64,000 bases of DNA from Rhodospirillales bacterium (GTDB lineage Bacteria; Pseudomonadota; Alphaproteobacteria; Rhodospirillales; Rhodospirillaceae), in the NCBI GenBank assembly GCA_028281845.1, contig JANQJD010000014.1:62001-126000 (forward strand), in the 5' to 3' direction. The notes beneath the pieces are model-generated. The model had not been told where the DNA came from. It saw only the letters and a list, made by a program, of their open reading frames with translations, and did not search any database. Shown here piece by piece: positions 28,480 through 37,476 of the stretch. Within the stretch, counting starts at the first letter, position 1. The number at the start of each line of letters is the position of its first letter. The translations under genes and the position numbers were made by a program.

Positions 28480-29080
28480 GACGTATCTCTTTCACACACA
28501 GAATGATTCCAGAGGGATCTGACAGACTAGGCCTCTGTGTAACGGCCATACGCCAGATTTTACGCACTGCCATTAATTCCTTTTCTATTTTTCTCCCTTT
28601 CAGAAAAAAAGCGACTGCATGGGGGCGAGACAAAAAAGGCGCTGCCAGCGGCAGCAACTTCTCCAATGGAGCAACTGCCCGTGCGGTGACGACGTCTGCG
28701 GACAAATGTGCCAACCTCTCGGCACGGGCAGTGTGGATAGTCACGGACGTTCCTGTGATTCTGGCTGCCTCGTGTAAAAAGATTCCTTTACGAACATTAG
28801 ATTCTACCAAATGGACATCACCACCCCTCAAGATGGCAAGCACCAATCCTGGCAAGCCAGCTCCACTACCAATATCTACTATCATTTTAGAATTATCTGG
28901 TAATAACTGTAAAAGCTGCGCAGAGTCCCAAAAATGGCGCTGCCATAAATCAAATAATGTAGTTTGTCCTACTAAATTGACTCGTGCTTGCCACTGACAG
29001 ATAAGGGCAGCATAACATTTGAGCCGCTCAATTGTTTCACGTGAAACTCTGGTGAGAGCCTGGAACTCCGTCGGCGTCAT
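28472..29080 (-). CDS. rsmG: 16S rRNA (guanine527-N7)-methyltransferase
   Basis: RsmG (GidB) methylates G527 of 16S rRNA. At 202 residues it shows VNLVGQTT, the SAM motif VDIGSGAGLPGLVLA and VTARAVAPLEKLLPLA. It begins 17 nt after mnmG, in the standard mnmG-rsmG-parA-parB order. Its 5' coding part contains a parS sequence. Confidence 0.96.
   Translation of the reverse strand: MTPTEFQALTRVSRETIERLKCYAALICQWQARVNLVGQTTLFDLWQRHFWDSAQLLQLLPDNSKMIVDIGSGAGLPGLVLAILRGGDVHLVESNVRKGIFLHEAARITGTSVTIHTARAERLAHLSADVVTARAVAPLEKLLPLAAPFLSRPHAVAFFLKGRKIEKELMAVRKIWRMAVTQRPSLSDPSGIILCVKEIRHV
29033..29048. promoter_or_regulatory. parS partition site inside rsmG
   Basis: TGTTTCACGTGAAACT matches the well-known parS consensus TGTTTCACGTGAAACA at 15 of 16 positions, with a perfect 14-bp palindromic core. 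It is the only clear copy I found in this window. As in other bacteria it lies within the par neighbourhood and should be the ParB loading site. Confidence 0.9.
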
Positions 29081-29097
29081 GGGGAGAGAACCACATT

Positions 29098-30960
29098 TTA
29101 GGTGAATCTATTGGATGCGTGTTTACGAACATAGCCAATAATGGCTGTCAGGGCCGCTGGAGTCACGCCAGAAATACGCGAAGCTGCCCCCAATGTCGAT
29201 GGGCGCGTCGTTTTCAGATTCGAACGAGCTTCCGCAGATAAACCACAGACGCGATCGTAATCGAGAATCTCTGGCAACAAAATATTTTCATTTCTGTTAA
29301 AAGATCTAATGTCTGAGTCCTGCCTTTGCAGATAGCCAGCATAGTGACTCTCTATCTCCAGCTGATTCACCACATCGTGACGTAGATCTTTTAAAAAGGG
29401 CCATAACTGTGCTAATCGTTCCACAGTTATACCAGAGATTGTCAAAAGGTCTACCGCTGACCGTTTCACACTACATTGCTTTAAAAGACTCTGTACCAAC
29501 GAAGATGGCCTCGCATATAAGAGGCTCAATAGGTGTCGCGCCATTGTAAGAGCCGCCTGCTTAGCTGCAAAGGCCTTTGCACGTGCCTGTCCAACACATC
29601 CTAATGCTACACCGCGCTCCGTAAGCCGCTGATCGGCATTGTCCGCTCGTAGTATGAGTCTGTACTCAGCGCGTGAGGTAAACATACGATAAGGTTCAGT
29701 GATGCCACGTGTGGTGAGGTCATCTAGCAGAACACCGATGTAAGCCTCTGCTCTGTTCAGAATAAACGGTGGTGAGTCAGTGCAGCTCAAAGCAGCGTTC
29801 AGGCCTGCCATTAAACCCTGTGCAGCCGCTTCCTCGTAGCCTGTCGTGCCGTTAATCTGCCCAGCCAGAAAGAGTCGCTGGACACAGCGTGTTTCCAGAG
29901 TGGGTTTAAGATGGCGCGGATCAATAAAGTCATATTCTATCGCATAGCCGGGCTGTAGTATTTTTGCCCTCTCCAAACCAGGTATATGCTTAAGCAGCGC
30001 TTTTTGAATGCTCTCTGGGAGAGAGGTCGAAATTCCATTGGGATAGATAGTAGAAGTCTCGAGTCCCTCTGGTTCAAGGAAAATCTGGTGCCGTTCACGG
30101 CTGGCAAATCGTACGACTTTATCCTCAATACTAGGACAATAGCGCGGCCCCACACTAGTAATCTGTCCTGAATACACTGGGGCTTGCGACAAGTTATTCC
30201 GTATTAAATCATGTACACTAGAAGTAGTTTCTGTTATATAGCATGCTATTTGTGGTAGTGAAATCTGCTCAGTCATAGTTGAGAAGGGTATGGGAGGATT
30301 ATCCCCAACCTGCACATCGAGCCCAATCCAGTCAATAGTACGCCCGTCCAGACGAGGGGGCGTACCCGTCTTGAGACGACCAAGTGAGAAACCCAATCGG
30401 GTAAGAGCGGCGGATAAACCACACACCGGCGGTTCTCCAACACGTCCAGCGGATTCTTGTCGCACCCCACAATGAATGATTCCGCACAGAAATGTTCCAG
30501 TCGTGAGCACCACAGCACCTGCACGGAATGCCTGCCCATCGGCTGTTTGTATGCCGGACACAATTCCATCAGACCCAACGATTATGTCCTCTACACTGCC
30601 TTTTTGGAGAAAGAGATTCTGCTGTGCAGCGAGCATTGTGCGGATCGCTATTTTATAGAGAGCTCGATCAGCCTGAGCTCGCAATCCCTGCACTGCTGGT
30701 CCCTTTGAACGATTGAGAATACGGAACTGAATGCCAGCCCTGTCAATCGCATGCCCCATGAGACCGTCCAGCGCATCAATCTCCCGTACCAAATGCCCTT
30801 TGGCTAAACCACCAATAGCTGGATTGCAAGACATCTCGCCAATTGTGTCTAATCTGTGAGTCAGCAACAATGTGTGCGCACCGAGCCGCGCTGCTGCTGC
30901 TGCTGCCTCACAGCCAGCATGCCCCCCCCCGACGACAATAACGTCGTATATATTACTCAA
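29098..30960 (-). CDS. mnmG: tRNA uridine-5-carboxymethylaminomethyl modification enzyme MnmG
   Basis: MnmG (GidA), an FAD protein, works with MnmE to install carboxymethylaminomethyl on wobble U34. At 620 residues it shows the FAD motif [38 protein letters not shown], the KTGTPPR segment and [16 protein letters not shown]. It heads the mnmG-rsmG-parA-parB run. Unusually its partner mnmE is divergent, across a 700-nt spacer. Confidence 0.97.
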   Translation of the reverse strand: MSNIYDVIVVGGGHAGCEAAAAAARLGAHTLLLTHRLDTIGEMSCNPAIGGLAKGHLVREIDALDGLMGHAIDRAGIQFRILNRSKGPAVQGLRAQADRALYKIAIRTMLAAQQNLFLQKGSVEDIIVGSDGIVSGIQTADGQAFRAGAVVLTTGTFLCGIIHCGVRQESAGRVGEPPVCGLSAALTRLGFSLGRLKTGTPPRLDGRTIDWIGLDVQVGDNPPIPFSTMTEQISLPQIACYITETTSSVHDLIRNNLSQAPVYSGQITSVGPRYCPSIEDKVVRFASRERHQIFLEPEGLETSTIYPNGISTSLPESIQKALLKHIPGLERAKILQPGYAIEYDFIDPRHLKPTLETRCVQRLFLAGQINGTTGYEEAAAQGLMAGLNAALSCTDSPPFILNRAEAYIGVLLDDLTTRGITEPYRMFTSRAEYRLILRADNADQRLTERGVALGCVGQARAKAFAAKQAALTMARHLLSLLYARPSSLVQSLLKQCSVKRSAVDLLTISGITVERLAQLWPFLKDLRHDVVNQLEIESHYAGYLQRQDSDIRSFNRNENILLPEILDYDRVCGLSAEARSNLKTTRPSTLGAASRISGVTPAALTAIIGYVRKHASNRFT

Positions 30961-31673
30961 AATAGTATTCCATTTTATTTAATCATTTGAAATTGTATCA
31001 CCCCACGAGCGTTCCTTCCCTCTAAGAAGGCTCTATGTACTAGCATAGTATATAATATAATAAATGGACATTTATACAATTCTGCCGAAACGGACTCGGA
31101 CTGTGTCAGAGCGAGCTTTTCGAGAAAATTTAATAAAAATACTGTTTTACTTTGACATTGAAGAATTTTCAAAAAATGAGACTTTTTTCTTAAGCAAACG
31201 TCGAAACACCATTTTTAGCACTATCAGCATTGGGTCGTGTGCAGACACGGGCGCTCTCTTCCATTCCATGCCTCTCTTAAGAGCTGACTCAGCTCTCAGA
31301 GAAGAAGATCGAAGAAGATCAATGTCAAGCCATAGCCATACATAGGAAGGAGGCATAGAACGTTACCATGCACCATGCGCGACTGCCGGGACAAGAGAAG
31401 AGCGTTAACCTTTATTGACAAATATTGACAATTTTTGGAGATTCCCTCTCCCTGTTAAAGGGGAACAGGCACAAGATCTCGGTGGTTAATATCTCGCTCG
31501 GTGGTCAATTCAACTGACTTGATGCTGCGGCTGCCAATGAACAGGATCATCCTTGCAATAGAAAAAGCGGAATTGTCTTGTAAGTAAGGCTGTTCAGCGT
31601 TTAAGGCCTTCATCTTCCATTTTTCCATGTGAGATGCCATCTCACTAACTAGAGGACAGACAAGAGCACAGAG
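30961..31673. other. 713-nt divergent spacer between mnmG and DUF6489-mnmE
   Basis: No gene. It is AT-rich near mnmG and carries overlapping palindromes: CTCTTAAGAG at 31274-31283, and AGAGCTGACTCAGCTCT at 31280-31296 centred on a GACTC (GANTC-type) site. It also has a 2x10 bp tandem repeat (31301-31320) and a CCTGTT/AACAGG hairpin (31451-31469). The gene polarity and par/gid context would fit a replication origin, but no DnaA box better than a 7/9 match (TTATACAAT near 31074) was found. Confidence 0.4.
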
Positions 31674-31982
31674 ATGAGAGTCCATATTACAATAGACTGT
31701 ACAGCAGTGGAAGCACGGGTATTTTTCGGTCTTCCAGATATAAAGCCGTTGCAGGATCATCTCCTGCAAGACATTGAAGAACGTTTACGTACGAATCTAC
31801 CGGCCATGAATATGGAACACTTGTTGCGGACATGGTTGCCGAGTGGCTTTCAGGAATGGGAAAAAATACAGTCAGCTTTGTGGTCACAGTTTCTGTCTGG
31901 CAAAGACAGACCCCCTCCGGAGGAGGAAAACACAGAAAAAGAAAAAAGAGAAGAGAGAACAGAGAAGAGAGAAGGAGGCTGA
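31674..31982 (+). CDS. DUF6489 family protein
   Basis: A 102-residue protein of unknown function found in alphaproteobacteria next to mnmE. The conserved part is residues 1-70: a beta strand (MRVHITIDCT), EARVFFGLPDIKPLQ and helix LPAMNMEHLLRTWLP. The last 30 residues are a highly charged Glu/Lys/Arg low-complexity tail, probably disordered. It lies 61 nt upstream of mnmE and is likely co-transcribed. A possible small cytoplasmic or membrane-associated factor; no catalytic motif is visible. Confidence 0.8.
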   Translation: MRVHITIDCTAVEARVFFGLPDIKPLQDHLLQDIEERLRTNLPAMNMEHLLRTWLPSGFQEWEKIQSALWSQFLSGKDRPPPEEENTEKEKREERTEKREGG

Positions 31983-32043
31983 ATCAGCCTACGGGGCAGT
32001 TGATGGGACCTCGGACCAGACACCTTTTTTTCGAAGTATTTCC

Positions 32044-33405
32044 ATGCAAGAAGAAAACACAATTTTCGCCCTTGCCACACCCCCTGGTGTGGGCAGTATA
32101 GCGATAATCCGTATATCTGGACAGTCAGCTGGAGATGTCATAGAAACTCTTAGTAAGAAGAATCTGCCATTGCCGCGGCGAGCCTCCTTGCGAACGCTGT
32201 GCGATCCAACAACTGGTGAGGTCATAGACCATTCATTAGTGTTATGGTTCCCGGCACCAGCTAGTTTTAGTGGTGAGAATATGGCAGAGTTACATATGCA
32301 TGGGGGACGTGCTGTCGTGACTGCAATGTTGTCAGTTCTTGCTGGCATGTCCGGATTACGGCCGGCTGAACCTGGTGAATTCAGTCGGCGTGCGTTTCTT
32401 AATGGCCGGCTGAATCTTACCGCTGCCGAGGGCCTAGCCGATCTAGTGGCCGCAGACACCACAGCGCAACGCAGACAAGCCTTGCAGCAAATGGACGGAG
32501 CTCTCGGTCAACTTTATGAAAGCTGGCGGGAGCGCTTGGTGCAATTACAAGCACATTTAGAAGCGTCAATAGATTTTCCAGACGAAGATCTGCCGCAGGA
32601 CATTGAAGTCCGCATGCGCACGGCTGTTCTTGAGCTAGCCGCAGCGATACGGGCACACCTTGATGACGGCCACCGTGGGGAGCGAATCAGAGACGGAATC
32701 CACATTGTTCTTCTGGGATCGCCTAATGTCGGTAAGTCGAGTTTGCTAAATTGCCTAGCAGGACGGGATGCTGCTATTGTCTCCTCTACAGCAGGGACCA
32801 CACGGGATGTAATTGAGGTATGCATGGACCTAGTCGGTTATCCTGTTGTGTTGATCGATACTGCCGGTCTCCGGACCACTGCTGCGGACGTTCTCGAGAA
32901 GGAGGGCGTCCGTCGTGCACTAGGCCAGGCCGCGACGGCAGACTTGAAATTGATTGTTCTGGATGGAAAAACCTGGCCGACTCTGGATGATGAGACAAAA
33001 GCGCTAATAGACAATAACGCTATTCTCGTTCTCAACAAGGCAGATCTCTTAAAGACTGAGATGTCTCATGGAGAGATGAAGTTCGACGATCAAAAAATAG
33101 TTTGCGTATCTGCCTTACATGGGACGGGATTTTCTGAATTAGAGCAACTTATAAAGGAGGAACTACACAGACGATGGGGAATTCAAGAGAAATTTAATAA
33201 AAAACCTATATTAACACGTGCATGGCATAGAGTGGCCTTGCAGAGTTGTCTGGAAGCGCTGGAACGGATACCAAAGGCGCCTTTTCCTGAATTAGCCGCG
33301 GAGGATCTGCGACTGGCTGCTAGAGATATAGGTAAAATCAGTGGCCACATCACTGTAGACGAAGTACTCGATGTCGTCTTCCGAGAATTTTGTCTTGGGA
33401 AGTAA
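32044..33405 (+). CDS. mnmE: tRNA modification GTPase MnmE
   Basis: MnmE (TrmE) is the GTPase partner of MnmG. The start at 32044 (MQEENTIFALATPPGVGSIA) matches the family, giving 453 residues; the frame is open upstream but that part is low-complexity. The N-terminal formyl-THF domain (GRAVVTAMLSVL, PGEFSRRAFLNGRLNL), G1 GSPNVGKSS, G3 DTAGLR, G4 NKAD, and the C-terminal catalytic-cysteine motif FCLGK are all present. Confidence 0.96.
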   Translation: MQEENTIFALATPPGVGSIAIIRISGQSAGDVIETLSKKNLPLPRRASLRTLCDPTTGEVIDHSLVLWFPAPASFSGENMAELHMHGGRAVVTAMLSVLAGMSGLRPAEPGEFSRRAFLNGRLNLTAAEGLADLVAADTTAQRRQALQQMDGALGQLYESWRERLVQLQAHLEASIDFPDEDLPQDIEVRMRTAVLELAAAIRAHLDDGHRGERIRDGIHIVLLGSPNVGKSSLLNCLAGRDAAIVSSTAGTTRDVIEVCMDLVGYPVVLIDTAGLRTTAADVLEKEGVRRALGQAATADLKLIVLDGKTWPTLDDETKALIDNNAILVLNKADLLKTEMSHGEMKFDDQKIVCVSALHGTGFSELEQLIKEELHRRWGIQEKFNKKPILTRAWHRVALQSCLEALERIPKAPFPELAAEDLRLAARDIGKISGHITVDEVLDVVFREFCLGK

Positions 33406-33525
33406 GTCGGTTCAGCCATGCAGACCATCTGCTCCCTTTCTCCTCTGCCGTCTCTGCCGTGGCTGGGTCACTCTACTCTCTCTACTCTCATGCGCGCGCG
33501 CGGAGAGGCAAGGTCCCCTACTCTC

Positions 33526-35019
33526 CTAGGCAGATTTAGCAGAATCGTCCAAAACTCTTGACTCCACATCATTTGATGTCGTCAACGCCATTTGAGAGCG
33601 ACGCCCAGATGGATCAGTGTAGAGATCATTCAGGTGTTGGATATGAGCCGCCGCGGCATTCCGCAGATCCCTGATGCGCCGGCGAACCCGCGGACCACAT
33701 CCGATGGGTTTTGTATTAAATATAAAACGTGTAAATCGCGTACTGCGGAGAAAAGCTCTGCGCATTCCTAAATCAAAATTGCCAAAACGCTCTGGTAATT
33801 GAGCGGCAAGATGACGCGCTAACCAATCTCTGATAACGTAGTGACCAGAGATAGCAATTATTACAATAAATAAACCTAAAAGTGTAGATTCCAATCTTTT
33901 TCCCTCTATAAAATTTTGCACTGTTGCCAAGTTCGTGAAGCCAGAGAGATGAGCAAAAAGAGCGATGAGACCAATAATGCTCCCTATACCAATAGCGTCA
34001 CCGATCAAAACCAATTTACGCCAGCGTTTCAGAACAGCTTGTAAAGCTGGAATCATGGTCTGTTCAATTTCATTAGCGATGGAGTTGAGCACATTAATGA
34101 TGCGATAGTGGCGTTGCACCTCTACCTCGCTCATTCTATTATTAATTTCCATTAAATCCTGATCGCGCTTATTTTCAAAACGTTTGCGCAGACCAGGATC
34201 GGCGATGGGAACGGCAACTTGAGGATTATATATACAGTAGAATCGCCCCGATGTGAGACCTGCCTGAGCAATAGCGCGTTGCCATGCGCCGACTACCTGT
34301 TCTGGATTATCCTCCTGTGCTGTAGTGTCAATCTGATTTAGAATATAGAGAAATTTGCTGGCATCAGGACGACAAACCGTTTCCGCTACGAGATGCTGCA
34401 GCGTGTCCTGCATAGCACCTGGCTCAGGATGACGGGCATCAAAAAACACCAGGACCAGGTCAGAGAGATCAATAATGTGATGGGTTAAACGCAAAATAGA
34501 ACGCCGTTGATCATCCGCATCAAAACCGGGTGAATCAATAATAATTTTTCCACGCTGGGAACGCTGACATGTTGTCTTCAATTGAAGATAGGCGTCAATT
34601 CGACGGCCTTCTCCAGGAGCGACTTGCTCTATTTCTTCGCTCATGCGGTAGAAAGGAAATCTGGGATCAGCGTCCAAAGCGGCGCCCGGAAGAACTTTTG
34701 TGCCATTCAGGCCATAACAAATGACTGTAAATTTATCATCAATCGCCTGGTTCCCAGTAGCTTGCAGAGATTCCCCAATATAAGTGTTAATGAACGTAGA
34801 CTTTCCAGAAGAGAAAGTTCCAAGAACAGTAATGAGTGGCCACCAAGGAATACGGGTTGCAAGGGATTCTTCCCTTCTTAGGAGGCCCATACGATAGAGA
34901 ATCCTATCTATTTTTAGATACGTTGGGACAACGTCTAGAAGGAGGGGATTTTCTGCCTTCAGGTGAGCTTGGAGACTGCGCAGACGTTCCGCAAGGATCT
35001 TCGACGGACCGAAGAGCAT
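33526..35019 (-). CDS. Dynamin-like membrane GTPase
   Basis: A 497-residue dynamin-superfamily protein. G1 is GTFSSGKST (67-75), the switch region DDKFT has the threonine, G3 is DSPG (162-165) and G4 is NQID (228-231). A helical stalk follows, then two hydrophobic segments (about 337-355 and 379-394) that could insert in membrane, and a basic C-terminal region. Bacterial relatives remodel or fuse membranes, but the role here is unknown. It is downstream and co-oriented with the sulfur-globule/ParA cluster, though separated by 880 nt. A possible 18-codon reading frame (35022-35078) ends 2 nt before its ATG. Confidence 0.82.
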   Translation of the reverse strand: MLFGPSKILAERLRSLQAHLKAENPLLLDVVPTYLKIDRILYRMGLLRREESLATRIPWWPLITVLGTFSSGKSTFINTYIGESLQATGNQAIDDKFTVICYGLNGTKVLPGAALDADPRFPFYRMSEEIEQVAPGEGRRIDAYLQLKTTCQRSQRGKIIIDSPGFDADDQRRSILRLTHHIIDLSDLVLVFFDARHPEPGAMQDTLQHLVAETVCRPDASKFLYILNQIDTTAQEDNPEQVVGAWQRAIAQAGLTSGRFYCIYNPQVAVPIADPGLRKRFENKRDQDLMEINNRMSEVEVQRHYRIINVLNSIANEIEQTMIPALQAVLKRWRKLVLIGDAIGIGSIIGLIALFAHLSGFTNLATVQNFIEGKRLESTLLGLFIVIIAISGHYVIRDWLARHLAAQLPERFGNFDLGMRRAFLRSTRFTRFIFNTKPIGCGPRVRRRIRDLRNAAAAHIQHLNDLYTDPSGRRSQMALTTSNDVESRVLDDSAKSA

Positions 35020-35902
35020 GACTATTGATCCTCACATTGAATATCTCTATGGCCAAATGGCTCGAGCTTTTCATCCATATTAGACTCTTCTAGGCGTACA
35101 GGAGAAGAGAGTCGACTAAAGAATCAACAAGACAGAAGAAAATCTCCTATTGGGGATTCTCGTTCTTCACTGTTGCGTTATGCACTGAATCACCGTGCAA
35201 ACCTATCGACACACCGACATTACTGTACCGGTGTGGTGGCGTATCTGACAGATCGACCGACCGGTCAGGGTCAGGATCTCGGATCTCATTCATAATTCAT
35301 ACAGCAAGCCCCGATTGCCCTCTTGGGCAGGCACAAGCAGGAGCGGCCCTAATGGTGGTGGTGGATGTGGATTGATTGAATCGAGGGGAGTGCTGTTGTG
35401 CACAAAAATGAAATGTCGCCGGTAATGGCTGAGAGACCGTGTGTTGTGCCATTGCCAGCTCCATGCTCCTCCTGTCTTGATTCATCTCTGCCATTCCTCA
35501 ATGCTACTAGAGCACAGACTCATTGATTAATGTTGTCTATAACACAACTACTTTTCCTGAAATAAAAAGTTCAGCAACGTCATTTTTCACCCCATATAAT
35601 AAACCCTGCTGGGTGGGGTGGTGCGAGTCTGATTATAACGGATGTCTCACACATTTCCCTATAAGGTTCATATGCCCTCGCCGATATTCTCAAGTAGCCG
35701 ATATTCTCCTCAGATATTCTCCTCAAATGGGATCAATCAACTGAAGAGTCTGAGAGCGGCTCTTAGCCTGAAAGGTGGCTGTTTTTCTTTCATATCATAA
35801 AGGACACACGAAACGTTTTCGTAACAGTCCAAATCACGTAACAGTCCAAATCAAATGACTCAGGAAATATCTGAAAACAGGGGTCGTCTCTAGGGAACTC
35901 AA
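35020..35902. other. 883-nt spacer, no supported gene
   Basis: I see no credible gene on either strand apart from the tiny upstream frame at 35022-35078. It contains an exact 2x17 bp tandem duplication (35820-35853) and imperfect repeats of GATATTCTC near 35690-35730. It is probably a decayed region. Confidence 0.45.
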
Positions 35903-36523
35903 TCAGTAACTTTCCGCTCCATAAACTGCTTCGGCTAAAGCCATTAGTTCTTGACTCGCCTTGCCAGACGGCTCCAGTTCAAACACCGCCAGACCCTCGC
36001 TAAAAGAACGGCGAAAGATAACGCGCTGGGCGAGTCGTACAGATAACACCTCTAGTCCACCCAGCTGACGTAATGCCGATTCTGTTTCAGCATTCTCGAG
36101 AGCTGCCGGATGTGTATCGGCACGATTGATGAATGCGTACAGTGTCTGTGCCTTCTTACTTGCTTTGCGGATGACATGTAGGAAGCGCTGTGTCGACCAT
36201 ACATCAGCCTGACTGGGAGAAACTGGGATAATAATCCTATCTGCCCTAGCAAGAGCAGCGTACAATCCTCCCATGTTAGATACACCGATATCGATGAGTG
36301 TCTCGCTCTGCTCAAAGCTCTTCTCTGGCAAAAAGCCAGTTACAGAAAGAAATGGTCTGAAACCTTCTTCTGAACGCAGTTCTGCAACATCACTTAAAGT
36401 CGCCTGAGGATCGAGGTCGTAGACTTCAACCCTAGTCCTTTTGTGTAATAACCAAATAGCAAGATTAAAAACGAGAGTACTCTTTCCAGTACCTCCTTTT
36501 AAATTACCGACAACTGTAATCAT
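35903..36523 (-). CDS. Orphan ParA/MinD-type ATPase
   Basis: A 206-residue stand-alone partition-type ATPase. Deviant Walker A is LKGGTGKST with signature lysine, Walker A' is DLDPQATLSD, and VSPSQADVWST replaces the usual P-loop helper strand. It has no N-terminal DNA-binding domain and no ParB beside it, like the small ParAs that space cargo such as carboxysomes, chemoreceptor clusters or storage granules. The start at 36523 follows the upstream gene's stop by 4 nt; an 11-codon upstream extension overlaps that gene. It is last in sgp-LolA-like-ParA, all co-oriented. Confidence 0.87.
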   Translation of the reverse strand: MITVVGNLKGGTGKSTLVFNLAIWLLHKRTRVEVYDLDPQATLSDVAELRSEEGFRPFLSVTGFLPEKSFEQSETLIDIGVSNMGGLYAALARADRIIIPVSPSQADVWSTQRFLHVIRKASKKAQTLYAFINRADTHPAALENAETESALRQLGGLEVLSVRLAQRVIFRRSFSEGLAVFELEPSGKASQELMALAEAVYGAESY

Positions 36524-36527
36524 CGCA

Positions 36528-37397
36528 CTATTGATAAGAAAAACTATATATAACATTATTTACAGAATATAAACTATTCAGTTGCTTCTGGACAACAGAG
36601 GAGAGGACTTTACCACCAGAGCGATCACTCCGCGTTACAGAAGAGTCCACTCGACGATAGCCAGCAGGAACGGTAAACCAAGCAGGATCGGGTGCTACCA
36701 GACGAATGTTACGGAATTCGCGTACAGCTCCATTGGGGCGTTCTTCGCGCACATCTGTTTGGAGTTCTGGATCATACCAACGAGACATCTGCACCGTCTC
36801 GCCATCTGGACGGGTCAGTGTGATCTGCCAGTGCTCGACAGAACGACCTTGATGATCAACTTTGCCACGCAGAGTAGTCTTTGACGACCCACCATCTGGG
36901 TATTGTTCCCGGATGGCTAGTTTACGTTCAGAATCCCACCAAATTTGAATCGGACCACTCGCAACAGATCTTTGGCCGGTAGAAATGTCCCCAGGAATCT
37001 GGTTAAACGTAATGCGCCACACCTCAACAGGCCGTCCGTTTAATTTTTCTACAGTTGTTTTCTCACATTGCGCTATGGCCGGTAACGGACACGGCGTCGT
37101 CGGACTCTCCATCCTAGAGGGCGGCAACTGTGCCATCTCAACATAAGTCTTATCCTCTGGAAAGAGGAGTCGCATGACTTCCTGCCCTGGCAGCATAATT
37201 TGAATGACAGGACGTCCTTTACGTTCAAACTCAAACCGCGATCCTTGTTCACTGATAAAAACCCGTCCCGTTTCAGGGGCCTGGCCAGGCGGTGTATGAA
37301 TCGCTTCAGCGGTAAAAGCCGGGGCGGCGCGTGCTGGTGCCGTTACAAAAAACATTCCGAGACAGATAGCAGTAACAATGCCTGCACACTTCTCCAT
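36528..37397 (-). CDS. Secreted LolA-like/DUF4412-type protein
   Basis: A 289-residue protein with an N-terminal signal peptide (MEKCAGIVTAICLGMFFVTA, probable cleavage after APARA). The rest is rich in beta-strand repeats such as GRPVEVWRITF and GRSVEHWQITL, each followed by a 'SERKLAIREQYPDG'-like strand, resembling the LolA/DUF4412 half-barrel fold that holds lipid or lipoprotein. It is likely periplasmic. It lies between the sulfur-globule gene (79 nt, with a strong hairpin) and the ParA gene (4 nt). It may act in envelope handling of globules; that is inference. Confidence 0.7.
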   Translation of the reverse strand: MEKCAGIVTAICLGMFFVTAPARAAPAFTAEAIHTPPGQAPETGRVFISEQGSRFEFERKGRPVIQIMLPGQEVMRLLFPEDKTYVEMAQLPPSRMESPTTPCPLPAIAQCEKTTVEKLNGRPVEVWRITFNQIPGDISTGQRSVASGPIQIWWDSERKLAIREQYPDGGSSKTTLRGKVDHQGRSVEHWQITLTRPDGETVQMSRWYDPELQTDVREERPNGAVREFRNIRLVAPDPAWFTVPAGYRRVDSSVTRSDRSGGKVLSSVVQKQLNSLYSVNNVIYSFSYQ

Positions 37398-37430
37398 TGC
37401 TCTGCCTCCCCTGAGAGACTTGTCGGTAAC

Positions 37431-37458
37431 GACGGTACCGACATGTGTCGGTACCGTC
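37431..37458 (-). promoter_or_regulatory. Strong intercistronic hairpin between sgp and LolA-like gene
   Basis: A perfect 13-bp inverted repeat GACGGTACCGACA / TGTCGGTACCGTC with a 2-nt centre lies just after the sulfur-globule stop on its transcript. No U-run follows. It could protect the sgp mRNA from 3' decay or partly terminate, so that the structural protein exceeds the downstream products. Confidence 0.7.
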
Positions 37459-37476
37459 TCCTATTCCACCTCTTAG

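Noticed and set aside
30961..31673. Definite oriC
   Set aside because: The context fits, but there is no DnaA-box cluster and no dnaA or hemE beside it; kept only as a hypothesis.
31843..32043. N-terminal extension of MnmE (67 codons)
   Set aside because: Family similarity begins at 32044. The extension overlaps DUF6489 in another frame and is low-complexity.
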